Source of the DNA: Rutidosis leptorrhynchoides
Lineage: Eukaryota > Streptophyta > Magnoliopsida > Asterales > Asteraceae
Length of the DNA: 64,000 nucleotides
Direction: 5' to 3'
Assembly (NCBI RefSeq): GCF_046630445.1
Contig: NC_092339.1
Coordinates: 80,561,501-80,625,500 of the forward strand
A program made the position numbers and the translations under genes. This document shows, in pieces, positions 28,301 to 39,190 of the stretch; the stretch's first letter is position 1, and the number at the start of each line of letters is the position of its first letter. The notes beneath the pieces were generated by a model, which saw only the letters and a program-made list of their open reading frames with translations, did not search any database and was not told where the DNA came from.

Positions 28301-29523
28301 ATTTTTAAAGTACGCGAATTTCAGAATTGGGGTAAAGTTGAGTATTTTTTGTGTCACTCACCCAACAACTAACTAAAACCATCACTTATCACATATTTCA
28401 CAAAATTTAACCATGGATCTTACATTCAGATTTCGGAGGATTTATCACATGTAAACGGACAAGGCTTCCCTGTTCAATTCACCCGGGGATGATGAGTATA
28501 TAACATAGAAGTACACAGCCTAACCGGTTTATCCCATAACCGTTTCCGACCCTTTTCGGGGCCCGCAAGACCTTTCCCTGGCCCCACAAGACCTTGACTT
28601 GAAACCTTTGTAATGATATCAATAAAATGAGAACACCAAATACTCAACTACTAAGTCATCTTGTGATGGTTAGTTTATACATATGTGATTAAATTATATA
28701 TGTGAGACACAAGTGTGTGTAGTGCAGGGTGGAAAACAGAATTTTTTTTCCCGGGGGCAAAAAAAAATATATTTAAAAGCGTAGCACTAGCAATTTTTTT
28801 GTCAAAATACGGATGATTTTGGGTAAAATATGGAGGTTTTTAAGTAAAATACTAAACTTCTGGGCAAAATATGGAGACTTTGGGGGAAAATAGGAAGATT
28901 TTTGGACAAAAATAATTCACTGATAAAATCAAAAAATCCAAAATTTTTGCATTAAAAATTTCGAATCCACTAGGTGCGGGTGCCCAGCTTGTCCCTTACT
29001 AATTCCGCCCCTGTGTCAGTGTGTGCATATGTACAGTAGAGATACTCCGAATTGCATTGCATAGATATATATCAAAAAAGTATAATCACCTGACATCAAC
29101 ACCAACAATCTGAGGACCCAAAATCTGATTAATATTATTAACAGCATTAAGAACACCTTTACCACCATAAACACTCTTATCACCATCTCTAAGTTCCAAA
29201 GCTTCATAAATACCAGTTGATGCACCACTAGGAACAGCAGATCTGTACAATTCATCACCACCAGTCACTAGATCAACCTCAACCGTCGGATTACCTCTAC
29301 TATCAATAATCTGTCTCGCTTTCACCGATTTCACCGTCGATGACTTCACCGAAGTAACGGCCGGTGACTGAGAAACGGCAATTGAGTTCCTGATTACTAA
29401 CGGCGTCCGTGATTTAACGGTAACGGAAGTTGTTGTTCGTGATTGTGAAAGTGAGGGTTTTGATGAAATAAAGGGGTTTTGAAGTGAATTGGTGGTGGTG
29501 GTTGGTGGTGTTAATAAGGCCAT
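25303..29523 (-). CDS. ENO1: Plastid enolase (phosphopyruvate hydratase)
   Basis: Seven minus-strand exons fit by frame and splice signals: 29523-29090, 27676-27369, 26855-26701, 26623-26306, 26149-26003, 25888-25838, 25368-25303, giving 492 aa. Enolase turns 2-phosphoglycerate into phosphoenolpyruvate with two Mg2+. Residues 1 to about 65 are rich in Ser/Thr and poor in acidic residues, a plastid transit peptide, so the product should feed PEP to plastid pathways. The core starts near [18 protein letters not shown]. Family residues are all present: the GASTG loop, His218 (GGSHAGN), Glu227 (QEF), Glu270 (GDEGG), the metal ligands Asp305, Glu355 ([11 protein letters not shown]) and Asp380, the catalytic Lys405 (LLLKVNQ), His433 (SHRSGETED) and Lys456 (IKTGAP). 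Intron 4 uses a GC donor (AAG|GCAAGT). Intron 1 (27677-29089) holds a SINE and a hAT MITE, intron 2 another MITE. No damage to the coding exons is seen. Confidence 0.95.
26928..27315. repeat. MITE-like repeat in enolase intron 2
   Basis: About 390 bp with inverted ends (GTTGCAAAATTTGGAATTACTC on the left; the right end read inverted gives TTTTGCAAAATCGCTACTC). The interior repeats CTCGGCCAAAACTCG and GGGATTACT words. The superfamily is uncertain and no target duplication was confirmed. Confidence 0.55.
27965..28074 (+). mobile_element. tRNA-derived SINE in enolase intron 1
   Basis: A 110-bp body starts ACCAAAGGGCTTCTAGCC and ends in an A-run after TTGTTCCC. It is flanked by a perfect 16-bp duplication, AATTCAGGTTCCAACG (27949-27964 and 28075-28090). 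It has pol III promoter-like boxes: A-box TAGCCTAGCGG and B-box GAGTTCGAGTC, about 45 bp apart. It lies antisense to enolase. The sharp duplication and A-tail make a SINE call strong; the family is not identified. Confidence 0.85.
28725..29013. mobile_element. hAT-like MITE in enolase intron 1
   Basis: The 289-bp element starts CAGGGTGGAAAACAGAA and ends AATTCCGCCCCTG, so its ends are inverted copies of CAGGG(G)(C/T)GGAA. Flanking 8-mers GTGTAGTG and TGTCAGTG match at most positions, as expected for an aged hAT target duplication. It lies about 75 bp from exon 1 without touching the splice donor. Confidence 0.65.
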
Positions 29524-29575
29524 TGTGAAATTATCAAAAAGTGCGTGAGAAAATGTGGTAGTGTGTGTGCGTTGT

Positions 29576-29584
29576 TATATAAAG
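29576..29584 (-). promoter_or_regulatory. Probable enolase TATA box
   Basis: On the minus strand CTTTATATAAC lies about 55 bp upstream of the enolase ATG, followed by a CA-rich leader. A GC-rich patch (CCGCCACCGTCC) lies about 40 bp further upstream. The close spacing implies a short 5' UTR. Confidence 0.6.
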
Positions 29585-29739
29585 AGAACGAATGCTAAAA
29601 TGGGGAAGTCCGCCGTGGACGGTGGCGGGGATAACAAGGTGGTGTGTTTTGTAACGGCTTTCAGGGTGGTAGGTGGAAACCAAGATGTTTGTTTGAAAAC
29701 CCCAAAGGCCAGCTCTTAAGTTTTTATGAAGTGGCAAGT

Positions 29740-30913
29740 TCAGACAGTTTTTATTTTTTATTTTTTGACGAAAAAACATAACATTAATAACCGGTCCGGA
29801 GATCAGTAGCGATTCTAGGATGATAATCTAATGGGGTCCTAAAAAAAATTTCAAAGTTAATTATGTTTTAAGAGTAATTTAGTGGTTGTTTACCTCCAAA
29901 AACCCCATAAGTTTCAAAAATATATGGGGTCCTATGATTAAATTTAGTGGTGTCCTACACAATTTGAAGAGTACATTGTATAAAAAAATTTCAAAGTAGA
30001 GGGGTCATAGGACCCCACCCACTACCATGTACAATCGCCTCTGCCGGAGATCAACTCATACAACCGATACAGTAGAATCCTAAACGAGCTCAAACAACTA
30101 CAGATCAATCCTAATCAAACGGCTCACCAACTGGGTGAGAAAAAAACGTGTTTTTCAAAAGATCAAAATACAATTGAAGCTATAACATAAGGAACACTAT
30201 GTGTATCAGCTACACTACACAAGACATATAAAGTAAATGGACGAACAATGTCACCAGTCGGGAGAACGCCGACCGTCAACACAAACACGGAGCACCACAT
30301 GTCATCCTGAGTCGTCAAAAACAGCAACCATCCCTTCAAGAAACGCATCCTCCCCCGGGTCAAAACCAGATCTTCAACGGGGAGATCGTCGCCTGGTCTA
30401 AACCCGAAGAAATCACCGGAGAGGAACAGACCTGCAAAATAAACACAGAACAATCTGAAGCCCCGCAACCGCAAGAACCATCACCCCGCCAGAATGAAGC
30501 CGAACAAGCCCACGGAACCAAGAAATCACCGAACCTGAACCCACGAGCAAGAGAACGTCGCAGTGGAGACAAGAAAGCAGCACCTAGAACAAATCCGACC
30601 AAACTCCGGCAAAGAAAAAACGTCGGCCAGAAAACGCTAAAGAAAACAACGGCCACCAACACCTGCGTCACCTCCAAGATTTAAGAATCCACCACAAAAT
30701 AACCATATCAGAACCCCAAACAATCATTAGCGCACCAACATGGCACTCATCGCCTGGATCTTGAACGGGGAACCACCGGAGTACGGATTCCGACAGAGCA
30801 AAACAAAAACCGATGATACCTCACCAACCCAGCACTTGAGAACCCAACCTGAACTACCAGAAAGCACAACCAAGACAAGATAGGGCCGAGAGAATGTCGA
30901 GCCACATATCATC
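29740..30913 (-). mobile_element. GC-rich LINE-like segment upstream of enolase
   Basis: On the minus strand the segment ends in an A-rich tail (plus strand T-rich, 29748-29767), preceded by TTATTAATGTTATG, as LINE 3' ends in plants often are. The body at 30052-30913 is much more GC-rich than its surroundings and has overlapping minus-strand open frames with no recognised domain. No reverse transcriptase is visible. It could instead be a captured, non-LINE sequence. A MITE at 29804-30043 interrupts it, and an LTR fragment truncates the left of its 5' side. Confidence 0.4.
29804..30043. mobile_element. hAT MITE with perfect 8-bp target duplication
   Basis: The 240-bp element has ends CAGTAGCGATT and, inverted, CAGAGGCGATT. 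CCGGAGAT occurs directly on both sides (29796-29803 and 30044-30051), the 8-bp duplication typical of hAT elements. The interior has inverted GGGGTCCTA and TAGGACCCC words but no ORF. It lies about 280 bp upstream of the enolase ATG, inside the LINE-like segment. Confidence 0.85.
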
Positions 30914-31494
30914 TGAAATGTCCCGTTCATATCGATTATAAACGTTCCATATTAATTGATTACGTTGAGAGGTTTTGACCTCTATATGAGACGTTTTTCA
31001 AAGATTACATTCGATTTTAAAACAAACCATAACCTTTATTTTATCGATAAAGGTTTAAAAATATTACGACGATTATCAAATAATGATAATCTAAAATATA
31101 GCGTTTTCACACGACTATTACATAATGGTTTACAATAATATTATACATAAACTTAAGTCTTCGAATGCAGTTTTTAAACAATATTATACAAGCATGCTGA
31201 CTCCAACTCTTGTCCATACATTAGCATGCAATAGCGGAAGCTCTTAATAATCACCTGAGAATAAACATGCTTAAAACGTCAACAAAAATGTTGGTGAGTT
31301 ATAGGTTTAACCTATATATTTATCAAATTGTAACAATAGACCACAAGATTTCATTTTTTTTCCATAAATATACATCTCATATCAGGCATTTCGCAAACTG
31401 CATAGAGATAAAATTCATTCATATGTTGAACACCTGGTAACCGACCTTAACAAGATGCATATAGAATATCCCCATCATTCCGGGACTCTCATCG
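30914..31494 (-). repeat. LTR fragment (gypsy-like)
   Basis: The fragment starts TGAAATGTCCCGTTC and shares GACCTCTATATGA, GAGAATAAACATGCTTAAAA and ACCACAAGATTTCA with the LTR of copy E, so it is a diverged relative. It stops where copy E begins at 31495, suggesting that E inserted into it or that the two were joined by deletion. Confidence 0.6.
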
Positions 31495-32557
31495 TGAAAC
31501 GACCCGTCCATATTACTATAAACGTGGTACGTTATTTATTGGTCCCATAGCGAGGTATTTGACCTCTATATGATACGTTTTAGAAAATATTGCATTCGTT
31601 TCTAAAAAAACACACCATTATTATACATAATGCATGTTTTAAACAAGTGGGCGATTATTTAAGAAATATTCCCCAAAATACATCGGTTTTCAAATACTAC
31701 ACACGTGACATAACAGTCGAATATAATACATGACAAAGGTTTTATTGAATGCAACACTTTATTTAAACCAAAGCATGAGACTCCATGCACAGCTTGCTCA
31801 GATAATGCAACAGCGGAAGACTTTCTTAAGGACCTGAGAATTAACATGCTTAAACAGTCAACACAAAGGTTGGTGAGATATATAGGTTTAGCATCGATAT
31901 AAATATAGACCACAAGATTTCATAGTTATGAATATATGTACACTCGCAAGTGTATAAAAGTATTCTATAAGTTGTTGAGCGCTTCGGTAACCATACTTAA
32001 CCATTAATGTGGCATATTCCCTTTATTATGAAATCTCCCTACACTGTACAAAGTGTAGTAAAAACGAAGTACTATGCAACCGTTTACGATACTAGAGCGA
32101 CTAGCCCGGTTGGGGTTGTCAAACCCAATAGATCTATCAATAGGATTCGCGCTTACATGTTCTTACAACATGTAAATATTAGTTACCAATCTATTAGGGA
32201 AGATATGCAAGGTGGTACAACTCAACGTAGAATATATTTTAAGTACTTGTGTCCATAGCGTAAAACATAAAATGCATGTATTCTCATCCCCAAATATTTT
32301 TAGAGTTTAAAAATGGGACTATATATTCACAGTAGTAAAAGTATATTAATAATAAGTTTTCAACTTATTAAAAATATGACCGTCGTCCTTGGATTCACGA
32401 ACCTATAACAATAATAACGATTCAGATAATAATACGACATATGAATAAAATAAAGCAAGTTCATAGAATACTTATATAATAATTTTTAACATTTTATGTT
32501 AGTAGTCCTTTGTTAGTAGTCCAAAATAGTCCGAAAAGTCCAACAGTCCAATAATTG

Positions 32558-32560
<3 letters not shown>

Positions 32561-32610
<50 letters not shown>
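32561..32610. repeat. (TA)n microsatellite
   Basis: About 50 bp of TA dinucleotides in the LTR of copy E. Confidence 0.95.
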
Positions 32611-32612
<2 letters not shown>

Positions 32613-34340
32613 CTTAGAATTACCCCACGACGTATTGTATATGTATTGTCTTTGCATCAACCCAGAGACGTATTGTATACGTATTGTCTTAGAATTAACT
32701 AAAACATATTGTGTACGTATTGTCTTAGGATTTATCAAAACGTATTGTATACTTATTGTGTTAGGACGTACCAAGAATATTATTATACATATATACAATC
32801 ACATAATTAACCAATATTATAATATTTTGTTATACTACTGATAACATGTCCAAATATATATAGGGTATAGGAAAATTTAACAAGGATATGGTTAATATAG
32901 TTTTTATAATATAAATTTCGTCCATACAACGTTAATTTTAGTAGATTTTGTTTTGCTCGCAAAATATTCATTACAACTCCGTTTAAAGTGAATCAAATTG
33001 CTATAGATTCCTTAAGAAGTAAATTTTACAAAACCAATTTTAAAAGTTCATCCCAAGTAGTAATTTTTAGAGCTTTACCCTCTTTTTGTGTCGGTGGACA
33101 GATTTGGAAAAATCCCGGCATCCACCCAATATATGATTTTTGATAAAATACTTCCACTTTGTCTAAAATCATGAAAAAAATACTGGAAGTCTTATTTACA
33201 TATATTAACATATTTTCAAAGTATTAGCCTCGAACTCAAAGTCTAAGATAGGTTTTTAATTCCCAACCTAAAACAGCCTGCTTTTTGCTGAATGGAGATT
33301 AAAGGATATATGTTAAGTTTCAAGGTGTTCTTCATATGTACAAGTTATAAGTTCTTATATTAACTTAATATAACATCATAATACATATAAATAAGTATTA
33401 TTAGAGTTAAGTTAGAAAAATTAGATTAGTTTTTCAAACAAGCTTGGTGTTCACCAAAACAAGTTCTAGATTTTACAAGTTTTATAAGTATAATAAGATA
33501 ACAACTATACAAGAAATTGAACAAGGATTTTGAGAAGTATTTTACCTTGATTATGAAGAGGAAAGTTGCTGAGATTGAAGTATGATATGAGAGCATTCAA
33601 GTGTGTGTTTTTAGTTTAAGAAAATGTGGAGTAAAAATGAGTTAAAATGGTCCTTATTTATAAGCTTATAATTTTGGCGTTTAGTGAAAATATCTAAGAT
33701 AAGTTAAATTGTATTAAGTCATGCATGATATATTAAATTGATTAGATCATGGATGACATATTACACAAATAATTGCAGATTTCTATTGGTATATACCAAT
33801 AGTAAATACTTCTAGAAGCTGTGTATAATACGGGTAAAAATACCGTATGAATGCGAGTAGAATTCTTGAGGAAATTGAACAGAAATATGAGTATAGCTAT
33901 CCTTTATATGTATTGGTATATTATAAAGTGTATTCAATACTTGTAAAGATGTATTTACACTCGTAATACATTATATGTAAATACATTTTAACATAAGTTA
34001 ATTACGTCGTTTAAATAGTAACATATATATTGTTCAAAAATTCTTTAAATTAGTAGTATGAAAATATATATATAATACTTTGTTAATATACTTAATGAGA
34101 TATTTAATTATCATATTTTCAAGTTAAATATATATAAATCCATATATATACACAATAATTAAACAATTAAACAATTAAATCAAGTTATGACGTTCGTGAA
34201 TCGTCGGAATAAAAGGGTGACCAAAAGCTTGTGTAAAACTCTTTTCGGAGGTTCAAGATTTATTAAAATTCATTGCTTATCAAGTTAGAATTATATAAAT
34301 ATTAAGTTTAAATTTGGTCAGAAATTTTCGGGTCGTCACA

Positions 34341-34376
34341 GTACCTACCCGTTAAAGAAATTTCGTCCCGAAATTT
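34341..34376 (-). other. Polypurine tract and hairpin of copy E
   Basis: Plus strand GTACCTACCCGTTAAAG followed by AAATTTCGTCCCGAAATTT; read on the minus strand this is hairpin, then AACGGGTAGGTAC, then the LTR. Confidence 0.75.
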
Positions 34377-35393
34377 GATCGAGGTCGTCATGGCTAACAA
34401 TAAGAATGTTATTATGATGAATATAAGTTGATTCATAGGGTTTTATCATGATTGAGAAATATGGATAAAATAATTCGATTACTCGAAACGTATGAGTGAA
34501 GCTATCGTAAAAGAGTGAAATGAGAAAATAGGGATTCGTCTTATCTTTTGACGTCATCACGGTTGTGACGACCCGGAAATTTCCGATCAAATTTAAACTT
34601 AATCTTTAAATGATTAAATGTTTTCGACACGATAATCAAAGTTTGTAATGTTGAAATCTCAAAAACTTTGAACTATGTTCAGGTATTCATTTACCCTTCG
34701 ACTGCTCTCGATGATTCACGAACAATTATGTGTAAATAGATATGTATGAGTATACACATATGTGTGATTATTAAATTGAGAAATATTAATAAAACATTTA
34801 ACGGTTTGTTGGATATGAAAATAAGTTATGAAATTATTATATGACTTGAAAACATTAACAAAGTATTTGATGAATAATACTTTACATAAACGTATTAGTT
34901 TCAATATATGTTTATCGACGGAAATTAAAAGATAATTGATAGTGCTCTAAATGAACATATATTTAGTATCAATATCCTTCCAATATGTAAAGCTTTTAGT
35001 TGCAATTGTTCTATTTTTATGTAATATTCGTTTAAATAAATAAGTGCGAAGACAAAAGAAGAAAACGACGATTTGAAGACGCAAATGACCAAAAAGCTCA
35101 AATGAACAAGATATAATTCAAGTGGTTCCATTTATTGATAAGAAACGTCTAAAAATTACAATAGTGCAAGTCGCGAAACGCAAAGTACAAGATATCTCCG
35201 CGTACGAAAGGACGTTCGAAAATCCGAAATCGGGACCTGAGCCAACTATCAACGCGCGATACAACGGACCTAAAATTACAAGTCTACTATGCACAAGAAT
35301 ATAATATAATATATATATAATTAATATAAATTAAATATATTTAAATAAAACGTCGGCAAACTAGAAAACAACGTGATTGAGCTGGATCCAGTT

Positions 35394-35473
35394 GGCCATG
35401 CGATCGAATGGCCTGGCTGCCTTATTCCCATGCGATCGCATGGCAGGGAATTGGTGGCCAGGTCCTATAAAAG
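35394..35473 (+). promoter_or_regulatory. LTR promoter: paired palindromes and TATA box (element F)
   Basis: GGCCATGCGATCGAATGGCC (one mismatched pair) is followed 14 bp later by the perfect 16-bp palindrome CCATGCGATCGCATGG, and 22 bp later by TATAAAAG. This is a plausible core promoter for the LTR. A further palindrome of the same core lies in the leader at about 37198-37212. Confidence 0.65.
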
Positions 35474-36558
35474 CCAGCGAATTCGACGAGTTTTAGATAC
35501 CATATTTCATTCTTCCTCTGTAATCAAATATATATATTTATATAATATTAAGTTTAATTTAAGTTTGATAATAATTGGGTTATTGTAAAAAATGTTTTAT
35601 GGGTTTTAAAGTCGGAATTCTGTTCGGGTAACGCTACGTGATAAATAATCACTGTAAGCTATGTTCTTCCTTTTTAAATTAATGTCTTGTAACTAAGTTA
35701 TTATTATGCTTATTTGAGCCGAAGTAATCGTGATGTTGAGCTAAATATTAAAGAAGGGGTTATTGGATTTTGTACCATAATTTGGGTTTGGACAAAAGAC
35801 CGACACTTGTGAACATTGGACTATGGACTATTAATAGATATGGGGTATTGTCTAATAACGAATGACAACTCGTTGGAATCTGTCGAACCTATCTTCAAAT
35901 TAGTTAATCTAATAATTATTAAATGATTATGAATGTTCTATTTAGTGACGTTTATACGACATCTGTTACAATCATTTAATTTAATCAATTGGATTGGGTA
36001 ATTTATTATTTATTATGGCCAAGTGAATAAATTAATGTATTATGGACTAATTAAAACAGGGGTGGATTACATACAAGGGTAATTGGTGTAATTGTTAACA
36101 AAGTATTAAAACCTTGAATTACATATAGTCGATAACCTGGTGTAATTATTAACAAAGTATTAAGACCTTGTTACAGTTCAAGTCCCTAATTAGTTGGAAT
36201 ATTTGACTTCGGAAATAAGGTTAATTTGTCGAGCATTTTATAATTATGACCAATGGACTATTATGGACAAAAACTAGATAGGTATCAAATAAACCAGGAC
36301 AAAGGACAATTAACCCAAGAGTAATAAATTAAAATCAAAACGTCAAACATCATGATTACGGAAGTTTAAATAAGCATAATTGTTTTATTTTATATCTCAT
36401 CGTAATTTTATTTACTGTCATTTATTTATTGTCATTTTAGATATTGTTATTTATTTTACGCATTTTAATTATCGTCATTTATCTTTACGCTTAAAATATA
36501 AAATCGACAAACCGGTCATTAAACGGAAAAACCCCCATTTTATATAATATTATTACTA

Positions 36559-36559
<1 letters not shown>

Positions 36560-36628
<69 letters not shown>
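36560..36628. repeat. (TA)n microsatellite
   Basis: About 69 bp of TA dinucleotides in the LTR of element F. A second, shorter TA array lies in the leader at 37005-37044. Confidence 0.95.
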
Positions 36629-36631
<3 letters not shown>

Positions 36632-36861
36632 GTTAAAAATATAGCGTTAAACTCAGCTAGCTCCCTGTGGAACGAACCGGACTTACTAAAAACTACACTA
36701 CTCTACGATTAGGTACACTGCCTATAAGTGTTGTAGCAAGGTTTAAGTATATCCCATCTATATAAATAAATAAAACTTGTGTAAATTGTATCATATTTCG
36801 CCGTATTTCATAGTAAAAATATAACTATTTCATATACACCTCGCAACACATCAAGTATTTT

Positions 36862-36879
36862 TAGCGCCGCTGCCGAGGA
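36862..36879 (+). other. Degenerate tRNA-Asp type primer binding site (element F)
   Basis: TAGCGCCGCTGCCGAGGA compares with TGGCGCCGTTGCCGGGGA, the complement of the 3' end of plant tRNA-Asp, the usual primer site of Tat and Athila elements. It lies 8 bp after the LTR end. Confidence 0.7.
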
Positions 36880-37001
36880 CTCGGCGAAACGCTATATTTT
36901 TACGCTATATTTTAGTAAAACTATATTTTTGTAAAAATATATTATTTCTTATTTCATAAAAATATTTTGTATTTATAATAAGTGTTAAAAATAATAAAAA
37001 G

Positions 37002-37047
<46 letters not shown>

Positions 37048-38146
37048 TAAGACTTTATTTATAAAATAAAAAAATACTTTTATATATTATATAAATATTC
37101 TATAAATATTTTCTTTATTAAAATCAAAAATCAAATAAAAATATTAAATTGGGTCGAGGCCTGATCGAAGCCCATTTGAGAACTGGACCGCTCGGCCATG
37201 CGATCGCATGTAAAGAAGGTTGAAACCTCATGCGAATGCATGGGGTGATGGGACAGGCCTGATCCTTAATTCAATTAATACGGAGTAGGTTATTATATTT
37301 TTATTATTATTATTTAGGGTTTAATTTTTATATTATTTAGTTTTAAGTGTTTAATTATAATTTGTATTATTAAGTTTATTAGTTTTATTAATCATATAAG
37401 ATTAATACTTTTATATAAATAATATAAAAATAATATTTTTATAAAAATTGTATTTTTATAACTTTAGTTTTATAGTTATAATTTGTATTTTTATCGATTA
37501 TTTTGTAATATTTATCGTTCGCTATATAGTTTTAAGTTTAGTATTTTGCCATAGTTATTTTTATATTTCTAGTTTTTAGACTTTGCCGTAAAATCCCTTA
37601 AGTGCTTTTTCTTTAGATTAAGATTTAGACGCTTTAGAAATTTACGACATCGCTTATCGCTTTAATATTTTAGAAATTTTAGTGCCTTTTAAGTTATTGT
37701 AGTTTTGGATATAGAATTCCTTTTAAACTTTAATATCTTTAGACGTAAGTTTTAATTTTTAGTTTTTAGACTTTTAAGTTTCGACGTTTTTCTTTCTTAT
37801 TTTTATTTTTCGACCTTTTATTTTTCGACGTTTTACGACGCACTCTTTTTCTTTCTTATTTCTCGACGCTCTAGTTCTTTAGGACATAGAATTTTCTTTA
37901 TTTTCTTAAAAATTTTGACGAAAAATTATTTTAAGCGGTTAAATTGATAGATATCCAAAATTTTCTTGTTCGCAGTAATAGTTGGATTTGTTAGTGGCGA
38001 GTTGTGAGCTTCCGATTTAAAGGGTCCTGGCTACCTGCTCCATCTATTGGCTATTCGAAACGTGGGCAAAATCGGAAAAGTCTATTAATTTGATAACTTA
38101 TATAATTTTTATCTTTATAACTAATAGCATATTCAGTGAATGCACC
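36880..38146 (+). other. Leader region of element F
   Basis: AT-rich sequence with no open gene. It includes a palindrome pair (CATGCGATCGCATG near 37199 and CATGCGAATGCATG near 37232) and a GC-richer stretch around 37990-38080. Neither gag nor any host gene is seen before copy A starts. Confidence 0.55.
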
Positions 38147-39119
38147 TGAAAGGACACGTCCTAATCCATCTGGACGAAGTCACCAACATCTGGTCCCATT
38201 GCGATGATTGACTCCAAATGATGTCTTTTAAAATGAGCAAATGCACAGCGGATGATTTCTTTCATACCTGAGAATAAACATGCTTTAAAGTGTCAACCAA
38301 AAGGTTGGTGAGTTCATAAGTTTATCATAAAACAATAAAATTCATCATTTTGATAGACCACAAGATTTAAATCCTGCATGGTACAAATGGGCCCGAATCC
38401 TATACCCACCTGTAATGCACATGCGATATATTTTAAATACAGTACACCTTTCTCGTCAAACATTTATAAAAGCATTTCATGTATTCGCAGTTCAAAATAT
38501 ATTTCAAAAGCATTTAATAAAGCAGTCGTAAAAACAACGCATGTATTCTCAGTCCCAAAAATGTAAAGAGTAAAAGGGAGCAAATGAACTCACGCATATA
38601 AATATTGTAAAACAGTTAATAAAGCATTTGCATGTATTCTCAGCTCAAAAATGTAAAGAGTAAAAGGGATTCAAATGAACTCACCATACTGTATTTTGTA
38701 GTAAAAATATATATGACGTCATTTAACAAGTATAAGGTTGACCTCGGATTCACGAACCTATATATATCAATTATATATATTAACACATATAATGGTAATC
38801 GAACAAATTTATATATATATAGTGATATAGTTGTTATATTTAATAATCTATAGGTTTTATTAATTAATTATGTACATTTATTTTATATATACTTTAAATA
38901 AATAATTATTATTTATTATAAACATTTTAATATATTTATGTTATATGTATTAAATATATTTTTATGTAACTAATATTTTATTTGGTAAAACTACTACTAA
39001 TAATAAAAGGTTGTATTTTTATAATAGTAATAGTAATAGTAATAATAATAATAATAACTATAATATCTATAATAAAAATACTAGTAATAAAAAATGTACA
39101 ACCTTTGAAGGAAGGAGCT

Positions 39120-39190
39120 TTTAAAAATAAAAGACGCCGCTGCCCGGGCTTGAACCCGCGACTTCTTGCTTAAACCCAACACTCCAAACC
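39120..39190 (-). other. tRNA-like segment within the LTR of copy A
   Basis: On the minus strand, GAGTGGTTTGGAGTG, a short spacer and GTCGCGGGTTCAAGCCC resemble the D-arm and T-arm (B-box) of a tRNA and sit before a T-rich stretch. The same segment is in the other LTR at about 47380-47450. It does not fold into a full tRNA with paired acceptor ends, so it is at most a tRNA- or SINE-derived piece caught in the LTR. Confidence 0.4.

Larger units (their letters stand above)
31495..34563 (-). mobile_element. Partial gypsy-like element (copy E): 3' LTR and a short interior
   Basis: The LTR 31495-34340 (TGAAACGACCCG to GGGTCGTCACA) is followed by the polypurine tract and hairpin at 34341-34376 and about 190 bp more interior, showing minus orientation. 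Copy B then interrupts it at 34564. It contains a (TA)n array at 32561-32610 and a local repeat of CGTATTGT(A/G)TACGTATTGTC near 32630-32760. The LTR matches copies C and the solo LTR best. It is a broken remnant, with the remainder probably beyond the right window edge. Confidence 0.7.
34937..36853 (+). repeat. 5' LTR of Tat-like element F
   Basis: 1917 bp, TG...CA. U3 has two palindromes (35394-35413 and 35428-35443) just before TATAAAAG at 35466-35473. About 35060-35340 is homologous to the promoter part of the LTR of copy B. A (TA)n array is at 36560-36628. Confidence 0.8.

Noticed and set aside
29016-29261. Val/Leu-rich minus-strand frame over enolase exon 1
   Set aside because: Out-of-frame shadow of the enolase coding sequence.
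39120-39190. tRNA gene
   Set aside because: Good T-arm but no paired acceptor stem or full cloverleaf, and it repeats with the LTR.
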